The notes: generated from the letters alone by a model not told the origin. Positions 52,848 to 62,000 are shown, counted from the first letter of the stretch. The stretch is 64,000 nt of DNA from Dehalobacter restrictus DSM 9455 (GCF_000512895.1 NZ_CP007033.1:1022001-1086000); one strand, 5' to 3'. Program-made: numbers and translations.

Positions 52848-52926
52848 TATGAACAAGTATTCAAGTATTCAAGTATTCAAGTATTCAAGTATTCAAGTAT
52901 TCAAGTATTCAAGTATTCAAGTATTC
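52848..52926 (+). repeat. CadC/ArsR-type operator fused to nine tandem octamers
   Basis: ATGAACAAGTATTCA, an imperfect TGAACA-N2-TATTCA inverted repeat of the SmtB/ArsR/CadC operator type, sits just after the -10. Its right half, in the unit AAGTATTC, is then repeated nine times exactly (52855-52926). The array is non-coding 5' leader; 35 bases separate it from the cadC ATG. Confidence 0.75.
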
Positions 52927-52961
52927 AAATAAGCGTAATTGCAAAGGAGCGGTTTGTTTTG

Positions 52962-53327
52962 ATGGAGGGGAAAGCGGAGAATTTGCGGTGTGACTGCCTG
53001 GTTATTCATGAAGAAATTGTCGGTAAGGTTAAAGAAGCGATGCCGCAGGAAGAAAATCTGTATGATCTTGCCGAACTGTTTAAAGTATTCGGTGATACGA
53101 CAAGGATAAAAATTCTCTGGGCGCTTTCCGAAGCAGAAATGTGTGTCTGCGACCTGGCCTTTCTATTGGATATGACCCAGTCGGCAATTTCCCATCAGCT
53201 GCGGATTCTTAAGCAATGCAGGCTGGTAAAAAACAGAAAAGAAGGAAAAATCGTATTCTATGCGCTGGATGACGAGCATATCAAAGGCATTTTCAGCCAG
53301 GGAATGCTCCATGTCAAAGAAGGATAA
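52962..53327 (+). CDS. cadC: CadC/ArsR-family metal-sensing repressor
   Basis: A 121-residue winged-helix repressor. It has the N-terminal cysteines of CadC (LRCDCLVIHEE), the metal-site box E-M-C-V-C-D-L-A in place of ELCVCDL, and the recognition helix TQSAISHQLRIL. Cd/Pb/Zn binding at the Cys site would release DNA and induce cadA, which starts two bases after the stop. The ATG at 52962 follows AAAGGAG; the frame open further upstream runs through the octamer repeats and is not coding. Confidence 0.92.
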   Translation: MEGKAENLRCDCLVIHEEIVGKVKEAMPQEENLYDLAELFKVFGDTTRIKILWALSEAEMCVCDLAFLLDMTQSAISHQLRILKQCRLVKNRKEGKIVFYALDDEHIKGIFSQGMLHVKEG

Positions 53328-53329
53328 GG

Positions 53330-55597
53330 ATGCGTGAGGAGAAAAAAGATATGGCTATAAAAAGTCAGGAAGCAGTCATCCTGCTTGCCGGTCTTGGCTG
53401 TGCAAACTGCTCGGTTAAAATCGAACAGGAAGTAAGGAAGCTGGATGGCATAATAACTGCAAATATTGATTTTGCAGGCAGTAAACTCTATCTAGAGGTA
53501 AATGATTCTGAAAAAATCACAGATATTGCCGTCCAAATTGAAAAAATCGCTTCCGGGATTGAGGCCGGGGTAAGCATTACTGGGATCAGGTCCAAAGATA
53601 TGGGTGCAGCCAGTAAAGAAGAGAAAACCACGGAACAAGAAAAACAAAAAGAACAAAAAGAACAGAAGGAACAAAGAGAACAAAGAGAACAAAAAAAACA
53701 GAAAGTTAATGCCGAGCTGTTTTGCTTTGTCATTGGAGCCGTTATTTTTGCTGCTGCGTTTCTGCTAAAATTGAAACCTGCCGTTGAAATTGTATTGTTT
53801 CTGATCAGCTATTTATTGGTTGGCAGTCAGATTATCTGGGCGGCGCTTCGGAATTTTGTCCGCGGCAAGTTTCTCGATGAAAACTTTCTGATGCTGATTG
53901 CTACAGTTGGGGCGCTGGCTATTCAGGAATATCCCGAGGCGGTAGCTGTGATGCTGTTCTACCGGGTCGGTGAATTTTTCCAGGACAGTGCTGTCAACCG
54001 TTCCCGCCGCTCGATCAGTGAACTGATGGATATTCGTCCGGACTATGCGAATTTAATGAAGGGAGATTCCATAAGCAAAGTGCCGCCGGAGGAAGTCAGG
54101 GAAGGCCAGATGATTCTGATCAAACCAGGAGAGAAAGTTCCCCTCGATGGCACAGTGCTTGTGGGCAGGTCTGTTTTGGATACCTCGGCGCTCACCGGAG
54201 AATTTATTCCGAGGGAGGTCGAAGCCGGCAGCAGCATTCTGGCTGGTTTTATTAATAAGACCGGGGTCTTAACCGTAAAAGTTACGAAGGTTTATGAGCA
54301 GAGCACGGTTGCACGGGTTCTGGATCTGGTGGAAAAGGCCACCTCTAAAAAAGCTAAGACAGAAAATTTCATGACAACATTTGCGCGTGTCTATACACCG
54401 GTTATTGTGCTCGGAGCTGCACTTTTAGCTTTTCTGCCCCCGCTGTTTATTGAGGGGGCCACGTTCAGCGAATGGCTGAACCGGGCTTTGGTCTTTCTCG
54501 TGGTGTCATGTCCCTGCGCACTGGTGATCTCCATTCCGTTAAGCTTTTTTGGGGGTATCGGAGGCGCTTCCCGAAACGGCATCCTGATCAAGGGAAGCAA
54601 CTACCTGGAAGGCCTGAATCAAGTGCGTACGGTTGTCTTCGATAAGACTGGTACGCTAACTGAAGGTGTATTTGAAGTTACCGGAATACAAGTTGCTCAG
54701 GGGTTTGATGAAGATACTTTGCTGGAATATGCTGCCGCGGCTGAATATTTTTCAGGTCATCCCATTGCGGCCTCGATTTTGAAACGATACACCGAAGATG
54801 ATACAAAAAAACTGAACACGAAGGGCATTGATCAGAAGGATATCCATCAGTACCAAGAAATACCAGGTTATGGCGTAAAAACAGTATATCAGGGAAAAGA
54901 AGTCATGGCCGGCAGCGCTAGGCTCCTGACTGAGGAAGGAATCTCCCTGACGCAAATACCCGAGGTTGGAACGATTGCCTATATCGCGATTGACCGTCAA
55001 TATGCCGGCTATATCCTGATTACGGACAGAGTCAAAAAAGATGTTCAGGAGGCTTTGCGGGGCTTGAGACAGGCAGGGGTCAAGAAATTGGTTATGCTGA
55101 CCGGAGACACGAAGGCGATCAGTGAACAGGTTGGACAGCAGTTGGGGTTTGACCAAGTTTACGCTGAATTGCTTCCCGATCAAAAGGTTGCTGTTCTGGA
55201 AGAACTGGAGGAGCAGAAGGAAAACGGCAGTAAACTCGTTTTTGTCGGAGATGGGGTCAATGATGCGCCGGTCCTGGCCAGGGCCGATATCGGGGTTGCC
55301 ATGGGCGGACTCGGGTCGGATGCAGCGATTGAGGCCGCGGATATTGTCCTGATGACGGACGAACCTGCCAAACTGCTCGAGGCAATCCGGATTGCCCGGA
55401 AAACGAAAGGAATTGTCTGGCAAAATATTGGTTTTGCGCTCGGAATAAAGATAGGTGTCCTCATCCTTGGAGCGATGGGTGCCGCGACAATGTGGGAAGC
55501 TGTATTTGCTGATGTAGGCGTGGCTGTGATTGCGATCCTGAATGCAATGCGGGTGTTAAAGAAGAAAAAAGTTAAGGAATATGATATAGTAATATAG
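53330..55597 (+). CDS. cadA: Cd/Zn/Pb-translocating P1B-type ATPase
   Basis: A 755-residue efflux pump. N-terminal heavy-metal domain with GLGCANCS, then a low-complexity Glu/Gln/Lys linker (about 95-125, encoded by near-hexameric repeats), six to eight membrane helices with the CPC motif (SCPCALVIS), TGE loop (SALTGEF), phosphorylation site DKTGTLTEG, HP motif (SGHPIAA) and GDGVNDAPVLA. The CPC and the upstream CadC fit Cd2+/Zn2+/Pb2+ export. ATG 53351, nine bases after GAGGAG, is an alternative start. Confidence 0.93.
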   Translation: MREEKKDMAIKSQEAVILLAGLGCANCSVKIEQEVRKLDGIITANIDFAGSKLYLEVNDSEKITDIAVQIEKIASGIEAGVSITGIRSKDMGAASKEEKTTEQEKQKEQKEQKEQREQREQKKQKVNAELFCFVIGAVIFAAAFLLKLKPAVEIVLFLISYLLVGSQIIWAALRNFVRGKFLDENFLMLIATVGALAIQEYPEAVAVMLFYRVGEFFQDSAVNRSRRSISELMDIRPDYANLMKGDSISKVPPEEVREGQMILIKPGEKVPLDGTVLVGRSVLDTSALTGEFIPREVEAGSSILAGFINKTGVLTVKVTKVYEQSTVARVLDLVEKATSKKAKTENFMTTFARVYTPVIVLGAALLAFLPPLFIEGATFSEWLNRALVFLVVSCPCALVISIPLSFFGGIGGASRNGILIKGSNYLEGLNQVRTVVFDKTGTLTEGVFEVTGIQVAQGFDEDTLLEYAAAAEYFSGHPIAASILKRYTEDDTKKLNTKGIDQKDIHQYQEIPGYGVKTVYQGKEVMAGSARLLTEEGISLTQIPEVGTIAYIAIDRQYAGYILITDRVKKDVQEALRGLRQAGVKKLVMLTGDTKAISEQVGQQLGFDQVYAELLPDQKVAVLEELEEQKENGSKLVFVGDGVNDAPVLARADIGVAMGGLGSDAAIEAADIVLMTDEPAKLLEAIRIARKTKGIVWQNIGFALGIKIGVLILGAMGAATMWEAVFADVGVAVIAILNAMRVLKKKKVKEYDIVI

Positions 55598-55633
55598 GCA
55601 AAAACACGCACGTAAAAAAGGAAAGGGAACTTG

Positions 55634-57220
55634 ATGGAAAAGACGACGAACCAGAATCAGATTAAACCCAGAAGGACATTTGCAATTATTTCTCACCCGG
55701 ATGCTGGGAAAACGACCTTAACAGAAAAGCTGCTGTTTTTTGGCGGGGCTATCCGGCTGGCTGGTACGGTAAAAGGAAGAAAAGCAGCCAAGTATGCAAC
55801 TTCCGACTGGATGCAGATTGAAAAAGAACGTGGCATTTCCGTAACTTCGAGCGCCATGCAGTTTTCATATAACGGAATTCATATCAATATTTTAGATACA
55901 CCCGGGCACGAAGATTTTAGTGAAGATACCTATCGCACGCTGATGGCAGCCGACAGCGCCGTCATGCTAATCGATCTGGTCAAAGGTGTCGAAGCCCAGA
56001 CCATCAAGCTGTTTAAAGTCTGCCGGATGAGAGGCATACCGATTTTTACGTTTATTAACAAGCTGGACCGTTTTGGCAAAGACCCGCTGGATGTCCTTCA
56101 AGAGATTGAGGATGTTTTAGGCATTAATACGGTTCCTTTGAATTGGCCGGTCGGAATGGGAAAAGATTTCAGTGCAATCTACGACCGGCGGCATCAATGT
56201 CTGGAGCTTTACCGGGACGGCGAACGGAAACGGATTGAGGCGGGCGAACGCGGACTTGAAGATCCCGCTCTCAAAGACTGTCTCGAACCTGCCTTATATG
56301 ATAAGCTTCGCGAAGATCTGGAATTATTGGATATTGCAGGGGATCCGTTTGACGAGGAAATGATTCAGGAGGGGATGCTGTCTCCGGTCTTCTTCGGCAG
56401 CGCGCTGAGCAGTATTGGCGTCCAAACTTTTCTGGAGCAGTTCCTGGAAATGGCGCCTGAGCCAAGACCGCAAAAAAGTTCGGTTGGCTACATTCAGCCG
56501 ACCGATCCTCAATTTTCAGGTTTCATTTTTAAGATTCAGGCCAATATGAACCCGGCCCACAGGGACCGGATTGCGTTTATGCGGGTCTGTTCGGGCAGGT
56601 TCGAACGCGGAATGGCAGCCAATCATGTCCGAAGCGGCAAGAAGATCAAGCTTCCACAACCACAGCAGTTCTTGGCACAGGAACGCGATATCCTGGAAGA
56701 GGCATATCCCGGAGATGTGGTGGGTTTGTTTGATCCGGGCATTTTTCGGATCGGCGATACCCTGAGTGAGGAAGGGACCTTTGAATTCGAAAAGCTGCCG
56801 CAGTTTGCGCCGGAGTATTTTGCCAAGATTATCAATCTGGATTTTTCCAAGTACAAACAGTTTCAGAAGGGAATCAAGCAGCTGACGGAAGAAGGGACAG
56901 TGCAGGTCTTCCGGACCTTTATGGATGGGCCGGAGGAACTGATTGTCGGCGTTGTGGGAAAGCTTCAGTTTGAAGTCCTGGAATACCGCCTCGAAAATGA
57001 ATATGGAACAAGAATTCAGCTTCATCATCTTCTGCATCATATGGCCCGCTGGGTCAGAAGCGACAAACTTGTTGATCCGGCCAATTTGCGCGGACTCCGT
57101 AATCTGTGCGTCAAAGATCAGGATGACCAGATGGTCGTTCTTCTTGAGGACGAATACTACCTGGACAGACTGAAGGATAAGTACCCGGAGATTACGTTCC
57201 ATACATCCTCTAACGACTAG
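55634..57220 (+). CDS. prfC: Peptide chain release factor 3
   Basis: A 528-residue translational GTPase that recycles RF1/RF2. It has ISHPDAGKTTLTEKLL, RGISVTSSAMQF, LDTPGHEDFSEDTYR and NKLDR, and the RF3-specific C-terminal domains (VGVVGKLQFEVLEYRL). The ATG at 55634 follows GGAAAGGG. It follows cadA closely but is probably an independent gene. Confidence 0.95.
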   Translation: MEKTTNQNQIKPRRTFAIISHPDAGKTTLTEKLLFFGGAIRLAGTVKGRKAAKYATSDWMQIEKERGISVTSSAMQFSYNGIHINILDTPGHEDFSEDTYRTLMAADSAVMLIDLVKGVEAQTIKLFKVCRMRGIPIFTFINKLDRFGKDPLDVLQEIEDVLGINTVPLNWPVGMGKDFSAIYDRRHQCLELYRDGERKRIEAGERGLEDPALKDCLEPALYDKLREDLELLDIAGDPFDEEMIQEGMLSPVFFGSALSSIGVQTFLEQFLEMAPEPRPQKSSVGYIQPTDPQFSGFIFKIQANMNPAHRDRIAFMRVCSGRFERGMAANHVRSGKKIKLPQPQQFLAQERDILEEAYPGDVVGLFDPGIFRIGDTLSEEGTFEFEKLPQFAPEYFAKIINLDFSKYKQFQKGIKQLTEEGTVQVFRTFMDGPEELIVGVVGKLQFEVLEYRLENEYGTRIQLHHLLHHMARWVRSDKLVDPANLRGLRNLCVKDQDDQMVVLLEDEYYLDRLKDKYPEITFHTSSND

Positions 57221-57264
57221 TATACCGTTCTCTAAATAACCAGACATTTAAACCTTCATAGCTG

Positions 57265-57319
57265 GGTCTGTGTGCCACAGTTCCAGCGTAAGCGGAGCAT
57301 GAATGCGGAGCGCGGCTGT
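57265..57319 (+). repeat. Dispersed palindromic intergenic repeat, truncated copy E
   Basis: Contains GTCTG, GCCACAGTTCC, AAGCGGAGCATGAATGCGG and AGCGCGGC, i.e. the 5' half of the family. The apical hairpin and 3' arm are missing. It sits between the convergent prfC and NHEJ polymerase genes. Confidence 0.65.
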
Positions 57320-57369
57320 CTGTCATGATACATCCAAATTTTTACAATCTGCGAAATAAAGGTAAATGA

Positions 57370-58260
57370 TTAAATTTTTTCAAGGATAAAGTCGAGATCT
57401 TGGCAGCTCCTGCTGTTCTGTCCATTTTTCAGCGGAGCAAAGAGATCTCCTTTATCTTTCAGCCTGCTGCTGATATTCAGCAGATTAAGATCCTGGGGTT
57501 TGACCCCGTGCCGCAGCTCCCCCCATTCCAGCGGAGCGGCAACGGAGGCGTAGGCCGTTGCCCTTGGAGAATAAGGACTGATGATGGTTTTACCCTGCCA
57601 CATCTGCAGATAGTCAAAATAGAGCTTATGGCCTCTTTTGGCGACACTGCGCTCCAGGGTAATTTGCCGGGGGTATTTCTGGCTGAAATAAACCGCAAAA
57701 AATTCGTTGATTTTTCTGGCGGTATCGTAATCATACTTCCCGCCTGTCGGAATATGGATCTGAAGTCCGCTTGCCCCGGAAGTTTTGATATAGCTTGTAA
57801 TCTGAAGCGCTTGAAGCTCTTCAAAAATCAGCAGGGCCGCTTCCGTGACATCCTCAAAGGTCTGACCTTCGGAAGGGTCCAGATCGAAAACCAGTGCAGA
57901 AGGATACTGATCCCTGTCATAGGGGTTAAATGGAATGTGGAATTCCAGACAGGCCTGGTTTCCGAGCCAAATGAGGATTGCTTCTGATGCTAAAATGATA
58001 TACTGATTATCCCGCCATTCGATCGTCGGAATCCACCCAGGGGCATAATCAGGGATGTTTTTCTGAAAGAAGGACTTGCCCTGGAAACCATCAGGATAAC
58101 GGATCGTCGTCAGTAGACGGTCTTTGACGTGAGGCAGAAGGTACGGGGCTAATTCCAGCAGGATTTTCAAATAATCAAGCTTGCGGATACCGAGGTCAGG
58201 CCATAATAATTTTTCAGGATTGGTTATAGTGAGCGTTTTGCCGTCAACTTCCAGGTTCAT
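57370..58260 (-). CDS. ligD: LigD-type NHEJ polymerase (primase-polymerase) domain protein
   Basis: A 296-residue stand-alone polymerase module of bacterial non-homologous end joining. Metal aspartates lie in LVFDLDPSEG, and other conserved pieces are KSFFQKN, TSGASGLQIHIP and SPYSPRA. It fills gaps with ribo- or deoxynucleotides at breaks. The start overlaps the ligase gene's stop by ATGA. In Pseudomonas and Mycobacterium these modules are fused in one LigD; here they are split. Confidence 0.9.
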   Translation of the reverse strand: MNLEVDGKTLTITNPEKLLWPDLGIRKLDYLKILLELAPYLLPHVKDRLLTTIRYPDGFQGKSFFQKNIPDYAPGWIPTIEWRDNQYIILASEAILIWLGNQACLEFHIPFNPYDRDQYPSALVFDLDPSEGQTFEDVTEAALLIFEELQALQITSYIKTSGASGLQIHIPTGGKYDYDTARKINEFFAVYFSQKYPRQITLERSVAKRGHKLYFDYLQMWQGKTIISPYSPRATAYASVAAPLEWGELRHGVKPQDLNLLNISSRLKDKGDLFAPLKNGQNSRSCQDLDFILEKI

Positions 58261-59198
58261 TCCGTGATGAATTCCTTTCCTTGGGCTTCAGAGGCAGGAT
58301 CTTTGCTGAAACCAATAATTTTAGGGTGGCGGAGACTCCTGCTGTCTGTCCATTCCAGGAAACTTACCCAGCAGGTCAAGACCGGTTTGAGCCAGGTCGT
58401 ATCCTTCATTTTTTTAAGGTTGTCGAACGGGCTGCTTTCCTGGGTATAATCCGAAGCGTAAGCCTTGAGAAGCTGGAAGTCTTTCTGGGCCAGTCCAAGA
58501 CTCGCATTCCCGATGTAGAGGTACTGGTCTCCCTGGAAGATACCAAGCAGCAGTGAGTTTGGAAATTGCTCTTTCCAGGATAATCCGCCGACAATGGCCA
58601 GGATTTTTTTGCTGATTTTGGTTTTGAACCAGTCATTATGTTTTTTGCCAGCTTGGTAACGGCTGTTCTTTCTCTTGCTAACGATTCCCTCGTAATTTCT
58701 TTCTTTCATTAGCTTAAACAGAGCTGAACCGTCCGTAAAATCATCGGTAACCGTGATGTTGGAAGAAGATGACACCTTGGTCCGAAGAAGATCTTGTCTC
58801 TCTTCTAGAGGACGGTTACGCAAGTCTGTGCCATTAAAGAACAAAAGATCAAACAAGATGTAGCAGACCGGGTATTTTTGCTGATAGACGGGCAGATTAG
58901 AACTGTTTCTGAGGCGTTCCCGATTCATGATCAGATGAAAGGATGGTCTGTTCCCGGTATTGAAAACAACCAGTTCACCATCCAGTACGGCCTGATGGCC
59001 GTTCAGCAGTTTTGGAGCTATCTGGATTTCAGGATAGAAAGAAGTTCGCTCCCTGCCACTTTTGGTGTAGATCTGGACGCTGCCGTCTTCAATATAGGAT
59101 AACCCTCTGATACCGTCCCATTTAATCTGGTGGATCCACGCATCACCTGTCCTGATTTCAGATGACAGCACAGGCTCCATTACTTCCAGCAGTTTCAT
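58257..59198 (-). CDS. ligD: ATP-dependent DNA ligase of the NHEJ system (LigD ligase module)
   Basis: A 313-residue ligase. The nucleotidyl-lysine motif is IKWDGIRG; further motifs are DGELVVF, ILFDLLFFNG, EGIVSKRKNSRY and WFKTK, followed by an OB fold. The ATG at 59198 follows CTGGAG; an earlier in-frame ATG at 59216 has no site. It lies between ku (upstream) and the polymerase gene. Confidence 0.92.
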   Translation of the reverse strand: MKLLEVMEPVLSSEIRTGDAWIHQIKWDGIRGLSYIEDGSVQIYTKSGRERTSFYPEIQIAPKLLNGHQAVLDGELVVFNTGNRPSFHLIMNRERLRNSSNLPVYQQKYPVCYILFDLLFFNGTDLRNRPLEERQDLLRTKVSSSSNITVTDDFTDGSALFKLMKERNYEGIVSKRKNSRYQAGKKHNDWFKTKISKKILAIVGGLSWKEQFPNSLLLGIFQGDQYLYIGNASLGLAQKDFQLLKAYASDYTQESSPFDNLKKMKDTTWLKPVLTCWVSFLEWTDSRSLRHPKIIGFSKDPASEAQGKEFITE

Positions 59199-59248
59199 AA
59201 AAATCTCCAGGCACATTAAGTTTGACGTCTATGGATAGATTAATATGT

Positions 59249-60127
59249 TTATTTTAGAGTTGACAAGGTACTAGCTTGCGGTTGTCTTTTTCTCTTCCTG
59301 GGCATCAGTATCCGGGTTGGTTTTTCTGCAGTCTTTGTTTTGCCCCTGGAAGGTTTCTTCTTGGTTTCTTTTAAACTGGCCTGAAGGGCTTCCATCAAGT
59401 CAATGACATTACGGTGGGGCGCTTCAGGTGCGACTTCTATTTCCCTGCCTTCAATCTTTTTGTTGATCAGCTCTCTCAGTGCTTCCCGGTAATTATCCTT
59501 ATATTTTTCCGGCTCGAATGGTGCAGTTAAGTTGGTAATCAGCTGGGTCGCGATATCAAGCTCTTTTTCGTTGACACCCTGCTGCTCGCTGATTCCCGGT
59601 ACCTCGCTGACGGGTCTTATTTCATCTGGATAGAAAATGGTTTCCAGGACCAGGACCTTATTGTAAACCCTTAAGGCAGCCAGCGTCTGTTTATTGCGGA
59701 TAGTCATTTTAGCCAGGGCAATTTTGCCGGTATCATTCATGGACTGTCGCAGGAGATGATAGGCTTTGCCGCCGGTATCCTGCGGTGCTAGGTAATAGGA
59801 TTTGTCGTAATAAATCGGATCAATTTCTGCAAGATTAATAAAATCAAGGATTTCAATTGACTTCTCTTCCACTTCAGATTTTAAGGCAATAAGATCTGTC
59901 TCATTGATAATAATAAAATGACCGGTTTCATATTCGTACCCACGAACGATTTCCTCTTCTTTTACTTCTTTGTTACATGTCGGACAATGCTTTTCATACT
60001 TAAGAGGGGTACTGCACTCCTTATGGATGTATCTGAAATGGATGTCCTTCTCTTCGGTAGCAGCAAACATTTTGATGGGAATATTGACCAAACCAAAACT
60101 TATGGAACCTTTCCACATTGTATGCAT
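59249..60127 (-). CDS. ku: DNA end-binding protein Ku
   Basis: A 292-residue bacterial Ku that rings DNA ends and recruits the ligase. Family pieces: WKGSISFGLVNIP, FRYIHKECSTPLKYEKHCPTC with a zinc-like Cys pair, KSYYLAPQ, and a lysine/arginine-rich C-terminal tail (KETKKKPSRGKTKT) that probably contacts DNA. GGAGGG lies eight bases upstream of the ATG. It is the first gene of the Ku-ligase-polymerase operon, useful for repair in germinating spores. Confidence 0.95.
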   Translation of the reverse strand: MHTMWKGSISFGLVNIPIKMFAATEEKDIHFRYIHKECSTPLKYEKHCPTCNKEVKEEEIVRGYEYETGHFIIINETDLIALKSEVEEKSIEILDFINLAEIDPIYYDKSYYLAPQDTGGKAYHLLRQSMNDTGKIALAKMTIRNKQTLAALRVYNKVLVLETIFYPDEIRPVSEVPGISEQQGVNEKELDIATQLITNLTAPFEPEKYKDNYREALRELINKKIEGREIEVAPEAPHRNVIDLMEALQASLKETKKKPSRGKTKTAEKPTRILMPRKRKRQPQASTLSTLK

Positions 60128-60410
60128 CCTGTTCAGCCCTCCATTTTTCAGATATAGGTAGTATGAACATTACGCGGTAAAAATATGAAAAAGCCTGATG
60201 TTGGTGGAACAGACAGAAAGAGCATGTATAGCGCTGAGTAATGAACTTGAATAGTGGCTCAAAAAGAGGTAGAATCAAAGAGAAAATTACTTTGAATATC
60301 AAAATAATTTGAAATTTGAAAATTAATTAATGAAGAAAACTGTTAGAAAGAATTAATGTTTGCAAAAATTATTCAAGAAATTGTTGAAGAAATTATTGGA
60401 GGGCTGTATT

Positions 60411-61364
60411 TTGAAGTTACCTGTGTTAAGAGTAGGAGGTCTGATCCCGAAGTATCCGATCATCCAGGGCGGGATGGCTATTAGAATTTCCACTTTTCAG
60501 CTGGCTGCGGCTGTGGCCAACGCTGGTGGAATAGGGATTATTGCTGCGACGTCTTTGGATGAAACTGAGTTAAAAGGTGAAATCAGGAAGGCCAGGGAGA
60601 AATCCAAAGGAATCATCGGAATAAATATTATGTTTGCAGCAACGCGTTTCAAAGAACTTGTCTGCGCTGCGTTGGAAGAAGGCATTGACCTGATTATCCA
60701 GGGAGCCGGTTTTTCCAGGGATATTTTTCGCTGGTGCGCTGAGGCAAAAACCCCTTTAGTCCCGATTGTATCGACGGCCAAGCTTGCCAGGATTTCTGAA
60801 AGCTTGGGAGCGGCAGCGGTCGTAGTAGAAGGGAAAGAAGCGGGAGGACATCTCGGAACAGATCAGTCCATGAGAATTCTTGTTCCTGAGGTCAAGGCGG
60901 CTATTTCTATCCCGGTCATTGCGGCAGGAGGCATTGTGGATACGGGAGATTTACAGGAGGCGTTTAGCCTTGGTGCTGACGGCGTGCAAATGGGGATCCG
61001 TTTTGCAGCCAGTGAAGAGGCGAACGGAGCACCGGCCCTCAAAGAAGCTTATCTGAGAGCAACGGCAGAAGATATTGTCATCATTCAAAGTCCCGTCGGG
61101 CTGCCCGGGAGAGCAATCCGAAATAAATTTACAGATGAAATCCTTTCGGGGAAAGTAAAATCCCCACAAATATGTGAGGGCTGTTTAAAAAAATGCACAG
61201 CAACTTTTTGCATAAAGGAGGCCTTGATCAATGCTCAACAGGGTAATTTGGATCAGGGACTGATTTTTTCAGGACAATATATTGAAAAGATAACTGAAAT
61301 CCTACCTGCAGGGAAAATGATCAGTGATTTGGTTAAAGAATATGAGGAAATTGAGGAAATGTGA
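60411..61364 (+). CDS. FMN-dependent nitronate monooxygenase / FabK-like oxidoreductase
   Basis: A 317-residue TIM-barrel flavoprotein: YPIIQGGMAIRIS at the start, IIQGAG, VEGKEAGGHLGT, IPVIAAGGI and GADGVQMG (phosphate binding). The C-terminal part has four cysteines in C-E-G-C-L-K-K-C-T-A-T-F-C, common in clostridial members. Whether the substrate is a nitronate or an enoyl-ACP cannot be settled. The TTG at 60411 lies six bases behind GGAGGG; the frame further upstream is AT-rich and unlikely. The spacer 60128-60410 holds no recognised gene. Confidence 0.82.
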   Translation: MKLPVLRVGGLIPKYPIIQGGMAIRISTFQLAAAVANAGGIGIIAATSLDETELKGEIRKAREKSKGIIGINIMFAATRFKELVCAALEEGIDLIIQGAGFSRDIFRWCAEAKTPLVPIVSTAKLARISESLGAAAVVVEGKEAGGHLGTDQSMRILVPEVKAAISIPVIAAGGIVDTGDLQEAFSLGADGVQMGIRFAASEEANGAPALKEAYLRATAEDIVIIQSPVGLPGRAIRNKFTDEILSGKVKSPQICEGCLKKCTATFCIKEALINAQQGNLDQGLIFSGQYIEKITEILPAGKMISDLVKEYEEIEEM

Positions 61365-61374
61365 TCATTTAAAG

Positions 61375-61397
61375 AAGAGGATGGAAACCATCCTCTT
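61375..61397. terminator. Hairpin between the FMN oxidoreductase and SASP genes
   Basis: AAGAGGATGG and CCATCCTCTT form a ten-base-pair stem with an AAA loop between convergent genes. The T-tracts are poor. Confidence 0.6.
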
Positions 61398-61405
61398 GAT
61401 CAGTA

Positions 61406-61696
61406 CTAGAGTCTTCCACCGTTGTTCACCATGTTACTTTCGGCAAATTCAATCATCTTTTTAACCATATTTCCACCGATTTTTCCGCCAATTTGACCGC
61501 CAATCCGGCCGGCATCCCTTGATGTGATGTCTCCGTTATATCCCTTGTTTAACTGGATGCCCAATTCATTGGCTACTTCATATTTGGCGTTGTTCAGATA
61601 CTGCGCATATTCCTGCGGTCCGCTGTTCATGATACCCAACTCCTTGGAAACTTCATATTTTAGTTGATTCAAATCAGAATTTGATTTTCTCCCCAA
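61406..61696 (-). CDS. Alpha/beta-type small acid-soluble spore protein
   Basis: A 96-residue SASP that coats and protects spore DNA. It has two family-type blocks, LNQLKYEVSKELGI and NNAKYEVANELGI, followed by DITSRDAGRIGGQIGGKIGG and MVKKMIEFAE. The second block carries the GPR cleavage context (YE-VA). The gpr gene lies 42 kb away in this window. The TTG start at 61696 follows GAGGTGAT. Confidence 0.93.
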   Translation of the reverse strand: MGRKSNSDLNQLKYEVSKELGIMNSGPQEYAQYLNNAKYEVANELGIQLNKGYNGDITSRDAGRIGGQIGGKIGGNMVKKMIEFAESNMVNNGGRL

Positions 61697-61727
61697 ACTA
61701 AATCACCTCTTTATATTTTTCTTATTT

Positions 61728-61756
61728 TAGTTTGTTCAATTCTACAACACAAATAC
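61728..61756 (-). promoter_or_regulatory. Possible sigma-G promoter of the SASP gene
   Basis: On the minus strand GTATT (61756-61752) and CAAACTA (61734-61728) with a 17-base spacer; each differs by one position from consensus. Confidence 0.4.
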
Positions 61757-62000
61757 GATGAAATGTTTTGCTATTCAGGCAAAAAAATGACAAATCTTTT
61801 TATGAGGAAGAATTACAGAAGAAGATAAAACAATGAAGAAAATAAAACAAAGGAAAAAAATGCAAAAAATATAAGAATGATATGAATGTGCAGACAACCT
61901 TTTTCTTTGCCTGGCCGGATAAAAAGCATAATCCATCTCCTTACTGCATAAAAAAATGATATAGACTGTCTGGATTTTATTTGGAAAGGAGTTTCGAATC
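61757..62000. other. Divergent intergenic region, no gene recognised
   Basis: AT-rich spacer between the SASP and NlpC/P60 genes. A minus-strand frame (61775-62032) overlaps the next gene and lacks a ribosome site. No clear promoter for the P60 gene was found. Confidence 0.5.

Noticed and set aside
52855-52926. Tandem octamers considered as a CRISPR array
   Set aside because: Units are contiguous with no spacers and only eight bases long.
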